Below, in pieces: positions 8,561 through 18,434 of a DNA stretch of 53,608 bases. The position numbers were made by a program, and so were the translations under genes. The stretch is from NCBI GenBank assembly GCA_020634755.1, contig JACKBC010000046.1, positions 1 to 53,608 of the forward strand, read 5' to 3'. Each line of letters starts with the position of its first letter. Position 1 is the stretch's first letter. The stretch comes from Caldilineaceae bacterium. Its GTDB lineage: Bacteria; Chloroflexota; Anaerolineae; Caldilineales; Caldilineaceae. The notes beneath the pieces are model-generated. The model was not told the DNA's origin and searched no databases. It worked only from the letters and a program-made list of their open reading frames with translations.

Positions 8561-9382
8561 ATGACCAATCAAACCAGACTAACCCACCTATTGCGCTGGC
8601 TGGCCCTGTCCGCCCTGCTTTTCTGGCTGCTGCTGCCGTTGATCCCGCTGCTGATTTGGTCATTTGCCTTTCGCTGGCCATTTCCGCTGCTGCTGCCGGA
8701 AAGCTGGAGTTTGCGCGCCTGGCAGATTGCTTTTTCCGCGCGCTCAGGCATGTTGGCAGCGCTCTGGAATTCGCTTGTCATCGCGGTGGCGGTCACTTTG
8801 GTATCCATGCTGGTGAGCATTCCGGCCGGGCGCGCCATGGGCATGCACCGCTTTCGAGGCAAACGCGTGGTCGAATTTCTGCTGCTGGCGCCCACCATTG
8901 TGCCGCCGCTGGCCGTGGTGCTGGGCATTCACGTGCTCTTTATCCGCTATGGCCTGGCGGACACGCGGCTGGGTGTTATGCTGGTACATCTGTCGCCCAT
9001 TATGCCCTACGCAGTGCTGGTCATGGCCGGTGTCTTTGCCAATTACAATCCTGAATATGAAGAACAGGCGCGCAGCCTGGGCGCGGGCCCACTGCGCACC
9101 TTTTGGTATGTGACGCTGCCGGCTATCTTTCCCGGCATGATGGTGGCCGGGCTCTTTGCGTTTTTGATTTCATGGAGCCAATATATCACCACGTTGTTGA
9201 TTGGCGGCGGCTTTATCAAAACGTTGCCCATTCTGCTCTTTGCCGTGGCCGGCGCCAACGATACCGCGCTGACCGCCGCCATTAGCATTATCTTCGTCAT
9301 CCCAGCCCTGTTGCTTTTGCTGCTCACCGCGCGCTATCTAACGGGTGAAGATGCCGCGGCCGGTGGCTTTGGACGGGTGTGA
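8561..9382 (+). CDS. ABC transporter permease (second half)
   Basis: An inner-membrane permease of 273 aa with about six helices and a clear EAA loop (EEQARSLGAGPLRTFWYVTLPAIFPG). It pairs with the permease at 7634-8491 and with the ATPase that follows 7 bp after its stop. The tight spacing to the ATPase supports a single transcript. The transported compound is unknown but should match that of the YnjB-like binding protein. Confidence 0.88.
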   Translation: MTNQTRLTHLLRWLALSALLFWLLLPLIPLLIWSFAFRWPFPLLLPESWSLRAWQIAFSARSGMLAALWNSLVIAVAVTLVSMLVSIPAGRAMGMHRFRGKRVVEFLLLAPTIVPPLAVVLGIHVLFIRYGLADTRLGVMLVHLSPIMPYAVLVMAGVFANYNPEYEEQARSLGAGPLRTFWYVTLPAIFPGMMVAGLFAFLISWSQYITTLLIGGGFIKTLPILLFAVAGANDTALTAAISIIFVIPALLLLLLTARYLTGEDAAAGGFGRV

Positions 9383-9389
9383 ATTTGAC

Positions 9390-10454
<1,065 letters not shown>

Positions 10455-10775
10455 AGCACGCCGGCAACATATCAGATGAGATTCATCAAACGCGACCAGC
10501 ATTTGCGTGGCCAATCCCGTGGCCGTGTACAAAAAAATGGCAAACCATAGGCGGGAAATTGTTTGACAAAGCTTGAGTGTCACTATATGATTTGGTCTGT
10601 TCATTACAGCGCACATTGGGGTGAGGTTTGGCGCAGAAAACGGCCAAATCGGAACCTCGCACAGCCATACATAAATGGCCCCCAGGATGCAGGGCGGCTG
10701 TAAATCTGCTCGGCATTCCCGACTTGGCAGCAATTTGCGCGTGGCTGTGTTTATTGTAGGAGGGTAACATTACAC
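10455..10775. other. Intergenic region with a sigma-70-type promoter
   Basis: Apart from the promoter at 10563-10591 and the resulting leader of roughly 180 nt, I see no gene, terminator hairpin or repeat here. A long 5' leader could be regulatory, but no riboswitch pattern is recognisable. Confidence 0.5.
10563..10591 (+). promoter_or_regulatory. Consensus-like sigma-70 promoter for the YIP1 gene
   Basis: A -35 box TTGACA (10563-10568, six of six) and a -10 box TATGAT (10586-10591, five of six) are separated by 17 bp and point to the YIP1 gene at 10776. Confidence 0.7.
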
Positions 10776-11438
10776 ATGGATTTTTCAAGCATTTTGCAAA
10801 CTTGGATTGCCGCCGTATCAAATCCCAACGAAGAATTCTATGAAGCCGAACGGACGAAACCGGAAGCCACCATCAACACAGCCGTTATTTGGGTGCTGAT
10901 TGCGACGGTCATCGCCGCAGTTTTGGGCGCGTTGCGCACCATCATTGGCATCAACGCCATGGGCGGTATGGAACAACTCTTGTCCCAGATGGATATGCCG
11001 CCTGAAATGACTCAACAAATGACGCAGATGTTATCGGGCGGGGCGGGAGCGGGGCTGGCCATTGGGAGCCTGCTATTTTCGCTGATCCTGACGCCAATCT
11101 TCTTCTTAATTGGCGTGGGCATCTTCTATTTGGTGGCGCGTATGTTGGGCGGCCAGGGTGATTATGGTCGTTACGCCTACCTGATTTCAACGTTCTATGC
11201 CCCGCTCACGGTTGTTTCGGCGGTGCTGGGATTCGTCCCCTTGCTGGGCGGGTGCGCCGGCTTGATTATTGTGATCTATCAGGTGGTGCTCACCTATTTC
11301 GCTACCAAAGTGGAACATCGACTAACCTCGGGCAAAGCCATTGCCGTAGCGCTCACGCCCATCGTTATCTTTGGCGTTTTCTTTGTGTGCATTGCTGGAT
11401 TTGCCGGCGCCGTCATCATTTCAAACGCAAATGGGTAA
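10776..11438 (+). CDS. YIP1-family membrane protein
   Basis: An integral membrane protein of 220 aa. A soluble N-terminus of about 35 residues (WIAAVSNPNEEFYEAERTKPEATI, typical of bacterial Yip1-domain proteins) is followed by about four to five hydrophobic segments, beginning near residue 38, with a Met-rich linker near 70-88. The bacterial family has no proven biochemical function. AGGAGG lies upstream of the ATG, and a strong promoter precedes the gene. The phosphonatase-like gene starts only 5 bp after its stop, so the two are probably cotranscribed. Confidence 0.85.
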   Translation: MDFSSILQTWIAAVSNPNEEFYEAERTKPEATINTAVIWVLIATVIAAVLGALRTIIGINAMGGMEQLLSQMDMPPEMTQQMTQMLSGGAGAGLAIGSLLFSLILTPIFFLIGVGIFYLVARMLGGQGDYGRYAYLISTFYAPLTVVSAVLGFVPLLGGCAGLIIVIYQVVLTYFATKVEHRLTSGKAIAVALTPIVIFGVFFVCIAGFAGAVIISNANG

Positions 11439-11443
11439 CACCC

Positions 11444-12136
11444 ATGCAACAACAAATTGAACTGGCTGTCCTCGACATGGCCGGCACCACGATTCAAGAC
11501 CGGGGTGAAGTGCCGGCGGCCTTTGATGCCGCACTGGCCACACGTAATATTCAAATCACGCCGGCGCAGCTCGTTAACGTGCGCGGCGCGGCCAAACGCA
11601 CCGCCATTCGCACGCTGCTGGCCGAGCAAATGGGCGCGGATGATCCCACATTGGACGCGCAAACTGCATCCACGTATGCCGCGTTTAGCGAATTTTTGCG
11701 CGCTGGGTTTGCCGCCAATGGCGTGGCGCTCATGCCCGGTACCGAACAGGCGCTTCAAGATCTGCGCCGGCGCGGCATCAAAATCGCCCTGAATACGGGG
11801 TTTGATCGCGACATGGTGGCAGCGATCTTGACCTATCTACCCTTGGACCGCGGGGCAATTGATGCCGTGGTCTGTGGCGATGATGTATCCTTGGGACGTC
11901 CGGCGCCCTATATGATTTTTCACGCCATGGAAAAGACGGGCATCACCAGCGTACACAACGTGATGACCGTGGGCGACACCGCCCTGGATTTGGCGGCAGG
12001 CTTTCATGCCGGCGCCGCCCTCAACGTGGGCGTCCTTTCAGGCGCTCACACGCGGGAACGGCTCCAGGCCGCGCCGCATACGCACATTGTGGAATCCGTC
12101 GCCAAATTGGGCTGGGTCATTGACAATTTACATTAA
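11444..12136 (+). CDS. Phosphonatase-like HAD hydrolase
   Basis: A cytoplasmic haloacid-dehalogenase-superfamily phosphohydrolase of 230 aa, starting at the ATG at 11444; an open frame upstream is only an overlap with the YIP1 gene. Motif I is LDMAGTT (residues 9-15): the Asp nucleophile followed by Met-Ala-Gly-Thr-Thr is typical of phosphonoacetaldehyde-hydrolase-like proteins. The cap begins after it, motif II is NTGFD near 116-120, and motif III/IV is the GDTALDLAAG segment near 174. The Lys needed for true phosphonatase Schiff-base chemistry could not be assigned with confidence, so it may act on another phosphate ester. No phosphonate-pathway genes are adjacent. Confidence 0.87.
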   Translation: MQQQIELAVLDMAGTTIQDRGEVPAAFDAALATRNIQITPAQLVNVRGAAKRTAIRTLLAEQMGADDPTLDAQTASTYAAFSEFLRAGFAANGVALMPGTEQALQDLRRRGIKIALNTGFDRDMVAAILTYLPLDRGAIDAVVCGDDVSLGRPAPYMIFHAMEKTGITSVHNVMTVGDTALDLAAGFHAGAALNVGVLSGAHTRERLQAAPHTHIVESVAKLGWVIDNLH

Positions 12137-12206
12137 CGGTTTTCGCGCTCGGCCTGTTGACATTCTGGATAGCATCGGTGGTTATAGAAATGTCAACGGA
12201 ACCTAA

Positions 12207-12458
12207 TTACCCCCACATGCTTAATGCGCTGACCGTTTCGGTACTGCCAATGGCCACCATCAAACAGAGTATACAGATGAGTAAGGTGCTAAAACAGATG
12301 ACGCCCATGAGGCAGCCTTTCCCATCTTGTGTATTCGCGCAAATGTCATATATGCTGCGGCGGTGCGTTGCCATCTGGAACAGAAATGCAAAGATAAGGG
12401 TGATGCAGAAAAAGAGTGTGCCAAGCCCCAGTGCTAGGTAGGTGATGAACATATTCAT
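12207..12458 (-). CDS. Small two-helix membrane protein
   Basis: A hypothetical protein of 83 aa. An AAAGGAGC ribosome-binding site six bases before the ATG supports it as real. It has a hydrophobic helix at about 3-28, a polar segment with two Cys residues (DICANTQDGKGC) and a second hydrophobic helix at about 50-72 with further Cys residues. Both ends are probably on the same side of the membrane. No family is recognised. It is on the minus strand between two plus-strand genes, so it stands alone. Confidence 0.6.
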   Translation of the reverse strand: MNMFITYLALGLGTLFFCITLIFAFLFQMATHRRSIYDICANTQDGKGCLMGVICFSTLLICILCLMVAIGSTETVSALSMWG

Positions 12459-12789
12459 TTGGATGCTCCTTTTGCCGCGGCGTCGACGGGGAGGAATGGA
12501 TTATTTTGCCGAACCGCAGCAGAAATGGGTTGGGTGTCGCCTCATTCTACGCCCATCTCTTTCAGACCCGGCTTCCGCTCGCCCCCCAAAAGCCTGACAT
12601 TTTTCAGCAGCCTGACATTCACCTGTCTTATATAGGCCAATCGTAGGCCGTTGAAGTGAGAAAAGTCTAGGTTTCGTCTAATATCTATCCCTAAATTTGC
12701 GATTCGCAACTCGAGATCGATATCCATATTGACAACATCCGTGCGGTGTACTAGAGCACAAACAAGCAAGAGAACACGCAGAGAAATAT
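12459..12789. other. Intergenic region upstream of the aldolase/dehydrogenase gene
   Basis: Contains two direct copies of GCCTGACATT (near 12590 and 12610) and a weak promoter-like TTGACA near 12729 pointing to the gene at 12790. No gene or RNA is recognisable. Confidence 0.4.
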
Positions 12790-14784
12790 ATGAAAAGTCT
12801 TTGGAATGAAGCTGACGCCGCCCCTTTGGCTGACGATCCGCTGCAATTACGCGTCTATTCGTCGCGGCTGCTGGGCGGCGATCCGTCGCTGGTGCTACAC
12901 GGCGGCGGGAATACATCGGTAAAGACCCAGGTGGCGGACCTGTTTGGCGATCCGGTCCAGGTGCTCTACGTGAAGGGCAGCGGCTGGAATTTGGGCACAA
13001 TCGAAGCGGCGGGCTTTGCCCCCGTGCGCATGGATGTGCTGCTGCGCATGGCCGAGCTTGCGCAATTGAGCGATAGCGACATGGTCAAATACCAGCGCGC
13101 CGCCATGTTGGACCCCAACGCGCCCACCCCTTCGGTGGAAGCCATCCTGCACGCCATTATCCCCTTCCGCTATGTGGATCACTCTCACGCCGACGCCATT
13201 TGCACCCTTTGCAACACGCCCGACGGGGAAGCACGCATCCGCCAGCTGTACGGTCCCAATATGTTCTACGTGCCCTACGTCATGCCCGGCTTTGAGCTGG
13301 CGCGCGCGGTCTATGAGATGACGCGCAATGTCGATTGGCGCCAATTGAGCGGCATCTTGCTCATGAGTCACGGTCTCTTTACCTTTGCAGACAGCGCCCG
13401 TGAAAGTTACGAAAAGCATATTGCGCTGGTCAATCAAGCCGAAGAGTATCTTGCGGCCCACGCCCAGACAGCAACACCCGCAGCCGTTGAAAGCGCCCGC
13501 GAAAATTTACCGGCGCTGGCCCGCTTGCGCCGTGCCGTGTCGCACACAATGGGTGCGCCGGTGCTGGCCGTGAGCGATGCGGCGGCAGAGGCCGTGCGCT
13601 TTGCCAATTTGCCCCATGTGGCTGACGTGGCTACGCGCGGTCTGCTTACGCCGGACCACGTGATCCGCACCGGGCGCATTCCGCTGGTGCTCGGCGGCGA
13701 TACAACCATCGCGCCCGCACAGATTGATGCCGACGTAGCGGCCTTTGCTCAGGCCTATGCGGCCTATTTTGAACGCAATACCGATGGCAACTTAACCATG
13801 CTGGATGCCGCACCGCGTTGGGCCGTCTGGCCAGGGGCGGGAACAGTTGCCTTTGGGCGCACGGTTGGCGCGGTCAATATTATCAACGACATCAAGCGCC
13901 ACACCATCCGCGCCATTCAAGCAGCCCAAGCGCTGGAGCGTTGGCAGACGCTGGGCGAACGCGAGATTTTCGACATTGAATATTGGGAACTGGAGCAAGC
14001 CAAGCTCAAAAAAGGGGGCAGCACGCCGCCGCTACAGGGCAAAATCGCCATTGTCACCGGCGCGGCCAGCGGCATTGGGCGCGCCTGCGTCATGGCGCTC
14101 CATGCGCAGGGGGCAGCAGTGGCGGCGCTGGATATTCAGCCCCAAATTCAGGAAATGTACGAACAGCCGGGCGTGCTGGGCCTTGTTTGCGATGTGACCA
14201 AGGACCAAGAATTGCAGCAGGCCGTCGCGGAAACCGTGCGGCGCTTTGGCGGTATCGACATCTTGATTGGCAACGCCGGCATCTTTCCGTCCAGCCAGCC
14301 CATTGCCCACATGGGCCGTGAACAATGGGACCGCAGCCTGGCGCTCAACCTGACCAGCCATCAACGACTGCTCCAGTTTTGCATTCCCTATCTAGAACTG
14401 GGCATCGACCCGGCGGTGATCTTTATTGCCTCCAAGAATGTGCCTGCACCCGGACCGGGCGCAGCAGCCTATTCGGCGGCCAAGGCGGGGCTGACCCAGC
14501 TGGCGCGCGTCGCCGCCCTGGAATTGGGCGACGCCGGCATCCGCGTCAATGTGCTGCATCCCAACGCCGTCTTCGACACCGGCATCTGGACGCCGGAGAC
14601 GCTGCAAAAGCGGGCCGCAAGTTACGGCATCAGCGTGGCAGAATATAAAACCAACAATGTGCTGAAAGTCGAAATCACATCGCACGATGTGGCGGCCCTG
14701 GCTTGTGCGCTGGCCAGCCCGCTCTTTGCCAAAACAACCGGCGCGCAGATTCCCATTGATGGGGGCAATGAACGCGTGATTTAG
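12790..14784 (+). CDS. Bifunctional class II aldolase / short-chain dehydrogenase
   Basis: A cytoplasmic fusion protein of 664 aa. The N-terminal 400 residues form a class II (zinc) aldolase/epimerase domain with HSHAD (His131, His133) and a later His194 (MSHGLF) as likely metal ligands. The C-terminal domain from about 415 is a short-chain dehydrogenase with the nucleotide motif TGAASGIG (423-430), NAG near 495, catalytic Ser548, Tyr561 and Lys565 (YSAAK). This architecture is known from rhamnulose-1-phosphate aldolase/lactaldehyde dehydrogenase-type proteins in deoxysugar breakdown; the exact sugar here is inferred, as no rhamnose genes flank it. A strong terminator follows. Confidence 0.9.
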   Translation: MKSLWNEADAAPLADDPLQLRVYSSRLLGGDPSLVLHGGGNTSVKTQVADLFGDPVQVLYVKGSGWNLGTIEAAGFAPVRMDVLLRMAELAQLSDSDMVKYQRAAMLDPNAPTPSVEAILHAIIPFRYVDHSHADAICTLCNTPDGEARIRQLYGPNMFYVPYVMPGFELARAVYEMTRNVDWRQLSGILLMSHGLFTFADSARESYEKHIALVNQAEEYLAAHAQTATPAAVESARENLPALARLRRAVSHTMGAPVLAVSDAAAEAVRFANLPHVADVATRGLLTPDHVIRTGRIPLVLGGDTTIAPAQIDADVAAFAQAYAAYFERNTDGNLTMLDAAPRWAVWPGAGTVAFGRTVGAVNIINDIKRHTIRAIQAAQALERWQTLGEREIFDIEYWELEQAKLKKGGSTPPLQGKIAIVTGAASGIGRACVMALHAQGAAVAALDIQPQIQEMYEQPGVLGLVCDVTKDQELQQAVAETVRRFGGIDILIGNAGIFPSSQPIAHMGREQWDRSLALNLTSHQRLLQFCIPYLELGIDPAVIFIASKNVPAPGPGAAAYSAAKAGLTQLARVAALELGDAGIRVNVLHPNAVFDTGIWTPETLQKRAASYGISVAEYKTNNVLKVEITSHDVAALACALASPLFAKTTGAQIPIDGGNERVI

Positions 14785-14933
14785 GGAGTAAGGAGTAGGG
14801 AGCGAGAGGCGCATGACTTCCTATTCCCCCTTCTTGTAGGCTGGCTGACCGATTTACCCAGTAAAACGTGCTATTCTATATCTAAGAACAGCAGTGCACG
14901 TTTTCTCCTCTTTCTCCTTTAGGGTGTTGTGGG

Positions 14934-14972
14934 GCAAAGGGTCCGGTCAATTAGCCGGGCCCTTTGCTTTTT
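14934..14972 (+). terminator. Strong Rho-independent terminator
   Basis: GCAAAGGGTCCGG pairs with CCGGGCCCTTTGC (one G-T wobble) across an 8-nt loop and is followed by TTTTT. It lies between the aldolase fusion and the gamma-glutamyltransferase gene. Confidence 0.88.
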
Positions 14973-15017
14973 GCTAGAACCAATTAACCCTTTGCAGATG
15001 ACAGTTGGAGGATAACT

Positions 15018-16625
15018 ATGCCGAATGCAATTGTGGCGCCACAACCCATAGCGGTTGAAGAGGGCGCTAAAGTATTGATGAACGGCGGCAACGCCATCGA
15101 CGCCGCCGTTACCTGCGCCCTGGTGCAGGCCATATTAGACCCGCAAATGTGCGGCATTGGCGGCTACGCGTCGCTCAATCTGCATCTGGCCGCCGACGGC
15201 AGCAACATTTTGATGGATGCGCCAGCGCTGGCTGGGGAAAAAGTGAGCGCCGACATGTGGACGGATCGGTTGCTGCGCCCCAATCCAGACGGCTGGGGAT
15301 ACTTTCTGCGCGACAATGTGAACACGCTGGGCTATACGTCGGTCTGCACGCCGGGCACGGTCAAGGCGCTCTCTACCATGTTGGAGCGCTGGGGCACGAT
15401 TTCGTGGGCCGAAGCCACGGAACCCGCGGCGGCCGTGGCCGACGAAGGCTTTATGGTGAGCAACTATCTGGCCAACCGCTGGAAGGCGCCGCGCGCATAT
15501 CCGGAATCGGTCACGCTGCGCGACTATATTGAAGCCAACGCCGAAGCCAGCCGCATCTATCTGCGCGAGGATGGCGCGCCTTACGACACGGGCAATACGC
15601 TGCGCAATCCCGATTATGCCAGCACGCTGCGTCATCTGGCGGAGAAAGGCGCCGCTGATTTCTATTACGGCGAATTGGCCGAACGCATGGCCGGCGATCT
15701 GGCGGCCAACGGCAGCTTTGTCACCAAGCAGGATCTGGAATCATACGCGCTGCGCGATGAAGAGCCAGTTATCGGCAGCTACCGCGGCTATAAAATTAGC
15801 AGCAGCGGTCCTCCTCATGGCGGCGCCACATTGATTGCCATTCTCAATATTCTTGAGGGGTGGGACCTGGCCAGCTTGGGCCACAACTCGCCCGAATATA
15901 TCTATCGCGTGGGGCTGGCCATGAAAGCCGCTTTTGCCGACCGCAACCCCTACATGGCTGACCCGCAGTTTGAAGATGTGCCCACGGACTGGATGATCTC
16001 TAAGGAACGCGCCGCCCACTGGCGCGCCAAGATCGAACGCGGCGATGAGATCGAAGTGAAGTTCACTGCCACCGAAACGCCGCACACCACCCACGTTACC
16101 GTGGTAGATGCCGCCGGCAATTGCGTGGCGCTGACCCACTCGCTGGGCTCTTCCTCGGGTGTGATCACGCCGGGGCTGGGCTTTATGTACAACAATTCGA
16201 TGATCAACTTCCATCCGCTGCCTGGCCATCCCAATTCGATTGTGCCGGGTAAGGGGCGCACCACCGGCATGGCGCCCACCATTGTGTATCAAGACGGCAA
16301 GCCGCGCCTTGTGCTGGGTTCGCCCGGCGCCACGCGTATTATCACCTCCAACTTGCAGGTGATCCTCAACGTGCTGGACTTTGGCATGAGCGTGGCGGAA
16401 GCCGTGCATGCACCGCGCATCGATTGTCAACTGGGCGCGATTCGCTGCCAGATGCGCATTCCAGAATATGTGTGTGCGGAGGTGCGCAAGAAGCATCCCG
16501 TGGTGCGGCTGCCCTATAGCCACGGTGGGCTGGCGCTGGTTCACGCCGTCGCCATCGACCCGCAGAGCGGCGCTCTGTCCGGCGGCGCCGACACCGGTGC
16601 GGACGGCATGGCGCTGGTGGTGTAG
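15018..16625 (+). CDS. Gamma-glutamyltransferase family protein
   Basis: An N-terminal-nucleophile hydrolase-type protein of 535 aa with GGAGG five to ten bases before the ATG. The GGT family start (NGGNAIDAAV, GIGG) and the autocleavage segment HTTHVTVVDAAGNCVALT are clear; the predicted nucleophile is Thr357, exposed after cleavage into large and small subunits. The later SPGATRI and GMSVAEAVHAPR segments are also typical. No signal peptide is seen, so it may be cytoplasmic, unlike secreted glutathione-degrading GGT. The real substrate may be another gamma-glutamyl or acyl-amide compound. Flanked by a terminator upstream and ppgK downstream. Confidence 0.92.
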   Translation: MPNAIVAPQPIAVEEGAKVLMNGGNAIDAAVTCALVQAILDPQMCGIGGYASLNLHLAADGSNILMDAPALAGEKVSADMWTDRLLRPNPDGWGYFLRDNVNTLGYTSVCTPGTVKALSTMLERWGTISWAEATEPAAAVADEGFMVSNYLANRWKAPRAYPESVTLRDYIEANAEASRIYLREDGAPYDTGNTLRNPDYASTLRHLAEKGAADFYYGELAERMAGDLAANGSFVTKQDLESYALRDEEPVIGSYRGYKISSSGPPHGGATLIAILNILEGWDLASLGHNSPEYIYRVGLAMKAAFADRNPYMADPQFEDVPTDWMISKERAAHWRAKIERGDEIEVKFTATETPHTTHVTVVDAAGNCVALTHSLGSSSGVITPGLGFMYNNSMINFHPLPGHPNSIVPGKGRTTGMAPTIVYQDGKPRLVLGSPGATRIITSNLQVILNVLDFGMSVAEAVHAPRIDCQLGAIRCQMRIPEYVCAEVRKKHPVVRLPYSHGGLALVHAVAIDPQSGALSGGADTGADGMALVV

Positions 16626-16782
16626 GCGGACCGGAATTCACATACTTTGTTCGTCTGCGGTAAAATAGGGTATCAAAACAGACAGGGATGCAGGAAATGG
16701 GGATGGGTTCACGGAGTCGGTTCGTCTAGCAGATCCCACTTCCTCATTCTTACTCCCCAATCCTCTCAACAAGGAGCAAAGC

Positions 16783-17520
16783 GTGGACATATTGGGCATT
16801 GATATTGGCGGCAGCGGCGTAAAGGGCGCGCCCGTCAATGTGGAAATAGGTGAATTTAACACCGACCGTCATCGCATCGAGACGCCACAGCCGGCCACGC
16901 CAGCCGCCGTGGCCGGTGTAGTCAAGGAGATTGTGAACTACTTTGATCTAAAGGGGCCGTTTGGCTGCACTTTTCCAGCCGTGATTTTGCACGGCGTGGC
17001 CATGTCTGCCGCCAATGTGGACAAATCGTGGATTGGCACGGATGCGGAGACGCTTTTTCGAGAAGCCACCGGCTTTCCCGTTTGCGTGCTCAACGATGCC
17101 GATGCGGCTGGCATTGCTGAAATGCGCTATGGCGCCGGGCGCGATCACAAAGGCGTGGTGATCATGCTCACGTTTGGCACGGGCATAGGCAGCGCCATCT
17201 TTGTGGACGGACGTCTGGTGCCCAACACTGAATTTGGTCACGTCGAGTTCAAAGGCATGGACGCCGAACATCGAGCTTCTGCCCAGGTGCGCAAGGATGA
17301 AGACTTAAGCTGGAAAAAGTGGGGCAAACGGGTAAATGAGTATTTGAACTATATGGAGATGCTCTTTTCGCCCGATCTCTTTATTATTGGCGGCGGCGTG
17401 AGCAAACGCCATGAGAAATTTTTCCCCTATTTGACCACACGCGCCGAAATTGTACCGGCCCAGATGTTTAACGACGCCGGCATTATTGGGGCGGCGCTGG
17501 CGGCCCAGGAACTGCTTTGA
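16783..17520 (+). CDS. ppgK: Polyphosphate glucokinase
   Basis: A cytoplasmic ROK-family sugar kinase of 245 aa that phosphorylates glucose using polyphosphate, in many members also ATP. The GTG start at 16783 follows AAGGAGC. Visible motifs are the phosphate-binding DIGGSGVKG (7-15), the catalytic LNDAD (Asp105), LTFGTGIGSA (129-138) and GHVEFKG (152-158); size and motifs match PpgK better than general ROK kinases. It converges with a PPK2-type polyphosphate kinase at 17605-18408, which strengthens the polyphosphate link. Together they could tie stored polyphosphate to sugar entry into glycolysis (inference). Confidence 0.9.
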   Translation: MDILGIDIGGSGVKGAPVNVEIGEFNTDRHRIETPQPATPAAVAGVVKEIVNYFDLKGPFGCTFPAVILHGVAMSAANVDKSWIGTDAETLFREATGFPVCVLNDADAAGIAEMRYGAGRDHKGVVIMLTFGTGIGSAIFVDGRLVPNTEFGHVEFKGMDAEHRASAQVRKDEDLSWKKWGKRVNEYLNYMEMLFSPDLFIIGGGVSKRHEKFFPYLTTRAEIVPAQMFNDAGIIGAALAAQELL

Positions 17521-17536
17521 CAAAGCGTCAAGATAA

Positions 17537-17565
17537 CCGGTGGCTGAGCCTGTCGAAGCCACCGG
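17537..17565. repeat. CCGGTGGC hairpin of the GAGCCTGTCGAAG family
   Basis: An 8-bp perfect stem, arms 17537-17544 and 17558-17565, between the convergent ppgK and ppk2 genes. It could terminate either transcript, though no long T-run follows. Confidence 0.55.
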
Positions 17566-17604
17566 CCACCTTGTTACCCTTTCACCCCCTCACCTTGTCA
17601 TCTT

Positions 17605-18408
17605 CTACTCAATAACAACTTTGTCCAGACCCTCTTCGGGCTCGGGGTACTTCATATCCAGCCCCTCCAGCGCATCCACAATGATCTGCGACATGAGCAG
17701 GTTGCGCAGCCATTTGCGGTTGGCGGGGATAATGTACCAGGGCGCCCACTTGGTGCTAGTTTTGCTCAACATATCCTCATAGGCCTGCATATATTCAGCC
17801 CACCGTTTGCGCTCGGCCAGATCGCCGGTGCTGAATTTCCAGTTTTTGTGCGGCTCATCCAGCCGGGCTTGCAGCCGCTCTTTTTGTTCATCCGGCGAAA
17901 TGTGCAGATAGAACTTGAGGATGGTGGTCCCTTCCTCGGCCAACATGCGCTCGAAGTTGTTGATCTGCTCATAGCGGCGGCTCCAGACCGCTTTGGGCAC
18001 AAGCTCGTGTACGCGCACCACCAGCACATCCTCATAGTGGCTGCGGTTGAAGATCACCATTTCGCCGCTGCCAGGCGTCTGCTTATGGACGCGCCACAGA
18101 TAATCATGGGCCTGTTCTTCGGGCGTGGGCACTTTGAAGGAGGCCACGCGCACGCCCTGCGGGTTCACGCCATCGAACACGTGGCGAATGGCGCCGTCCT
18201 TGCCGCCCGTGTCCATGGCCTGCAGCACGATCAGCACCTTCTGCTTGCTTTCGGCGTAGAGCAGTTCCTGCAATGCTTCCAGCCGGTCATTCAGCTTGAG
18301 CATTTCCTTGTTGCCGGCCTTTTTGCCAATCTCCGCGACCTCACCACCATCGGGATCCCACTTATTCAGCTTGATTTTGTCACCGGGCTGTACGCGATAT
18401 GTGTCCAT
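17605..18408 (-). CDS. ppk2: Polyphosphate kinase 2 family protein
   Basis: A cytoplasmic P-loop kinase of 267 aa that transfers phosphate between polyphosphate and nucleotides. Walker A is AMDTGGKDG (64-72) and Walker B with the lid Arg residues is NRSHYEDVLVVRVH (121-134). The DEPHKNWKFSTGDLAERKRWAEY and TSTKWAPWYIIPANRKWLRN segments are highly typical of one-domain PPK2. One-domain members can phosphorylate AMP or ADP; which substrate applies here cannot be decided by eye. It converges with polyphosphate glucokinase, an unusually direct local pairing of polyphosphate-using enzymes. Confidence 0.93.
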   Translation of the reverse strand: MDTYRVQPGDKIKLNKWDPDGGEVAEIGKKAGNKEMLKLNDRLEALQELLYAESKQKVLIVLQAMDTGGKDGAIRHVFDGVNPQGVRVASFKVPTPEEQAHDYLWRVHKQTPGSGEMVIFNRSHYEDVLVVRVHELVPKAVWSRRYEQINNFERMLAEEGTTILKFYLHISPDEQKERLQARLDEPHKNWKFSTGDLAERKRWAEYMQAYEDMLSKTSTKWAPWYIIPANRKWLRNLLMSQIIVDALEGLDMKYPEPEEGLDKVVIE

Positions 18409-18434
18409 GAATATCCTCTATGTTATGCAAAAAA

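Noticed and set aside
12542..13000. Minus-strand open frame of 152 aa overlapping the start of the aldolase fusion
   Set aside because: It is antisense to a well-conserved gene, has Arg/Pro-rich composition typical of shadow frames and no ribosome site.
15741..16544. Long minus-strand frame opposite the gamma-glutamyltransferase gene
   Set aside because: Antisense shadow of a GC-rich gene, with His/Arg-rich composition and no ribosome-binding site.
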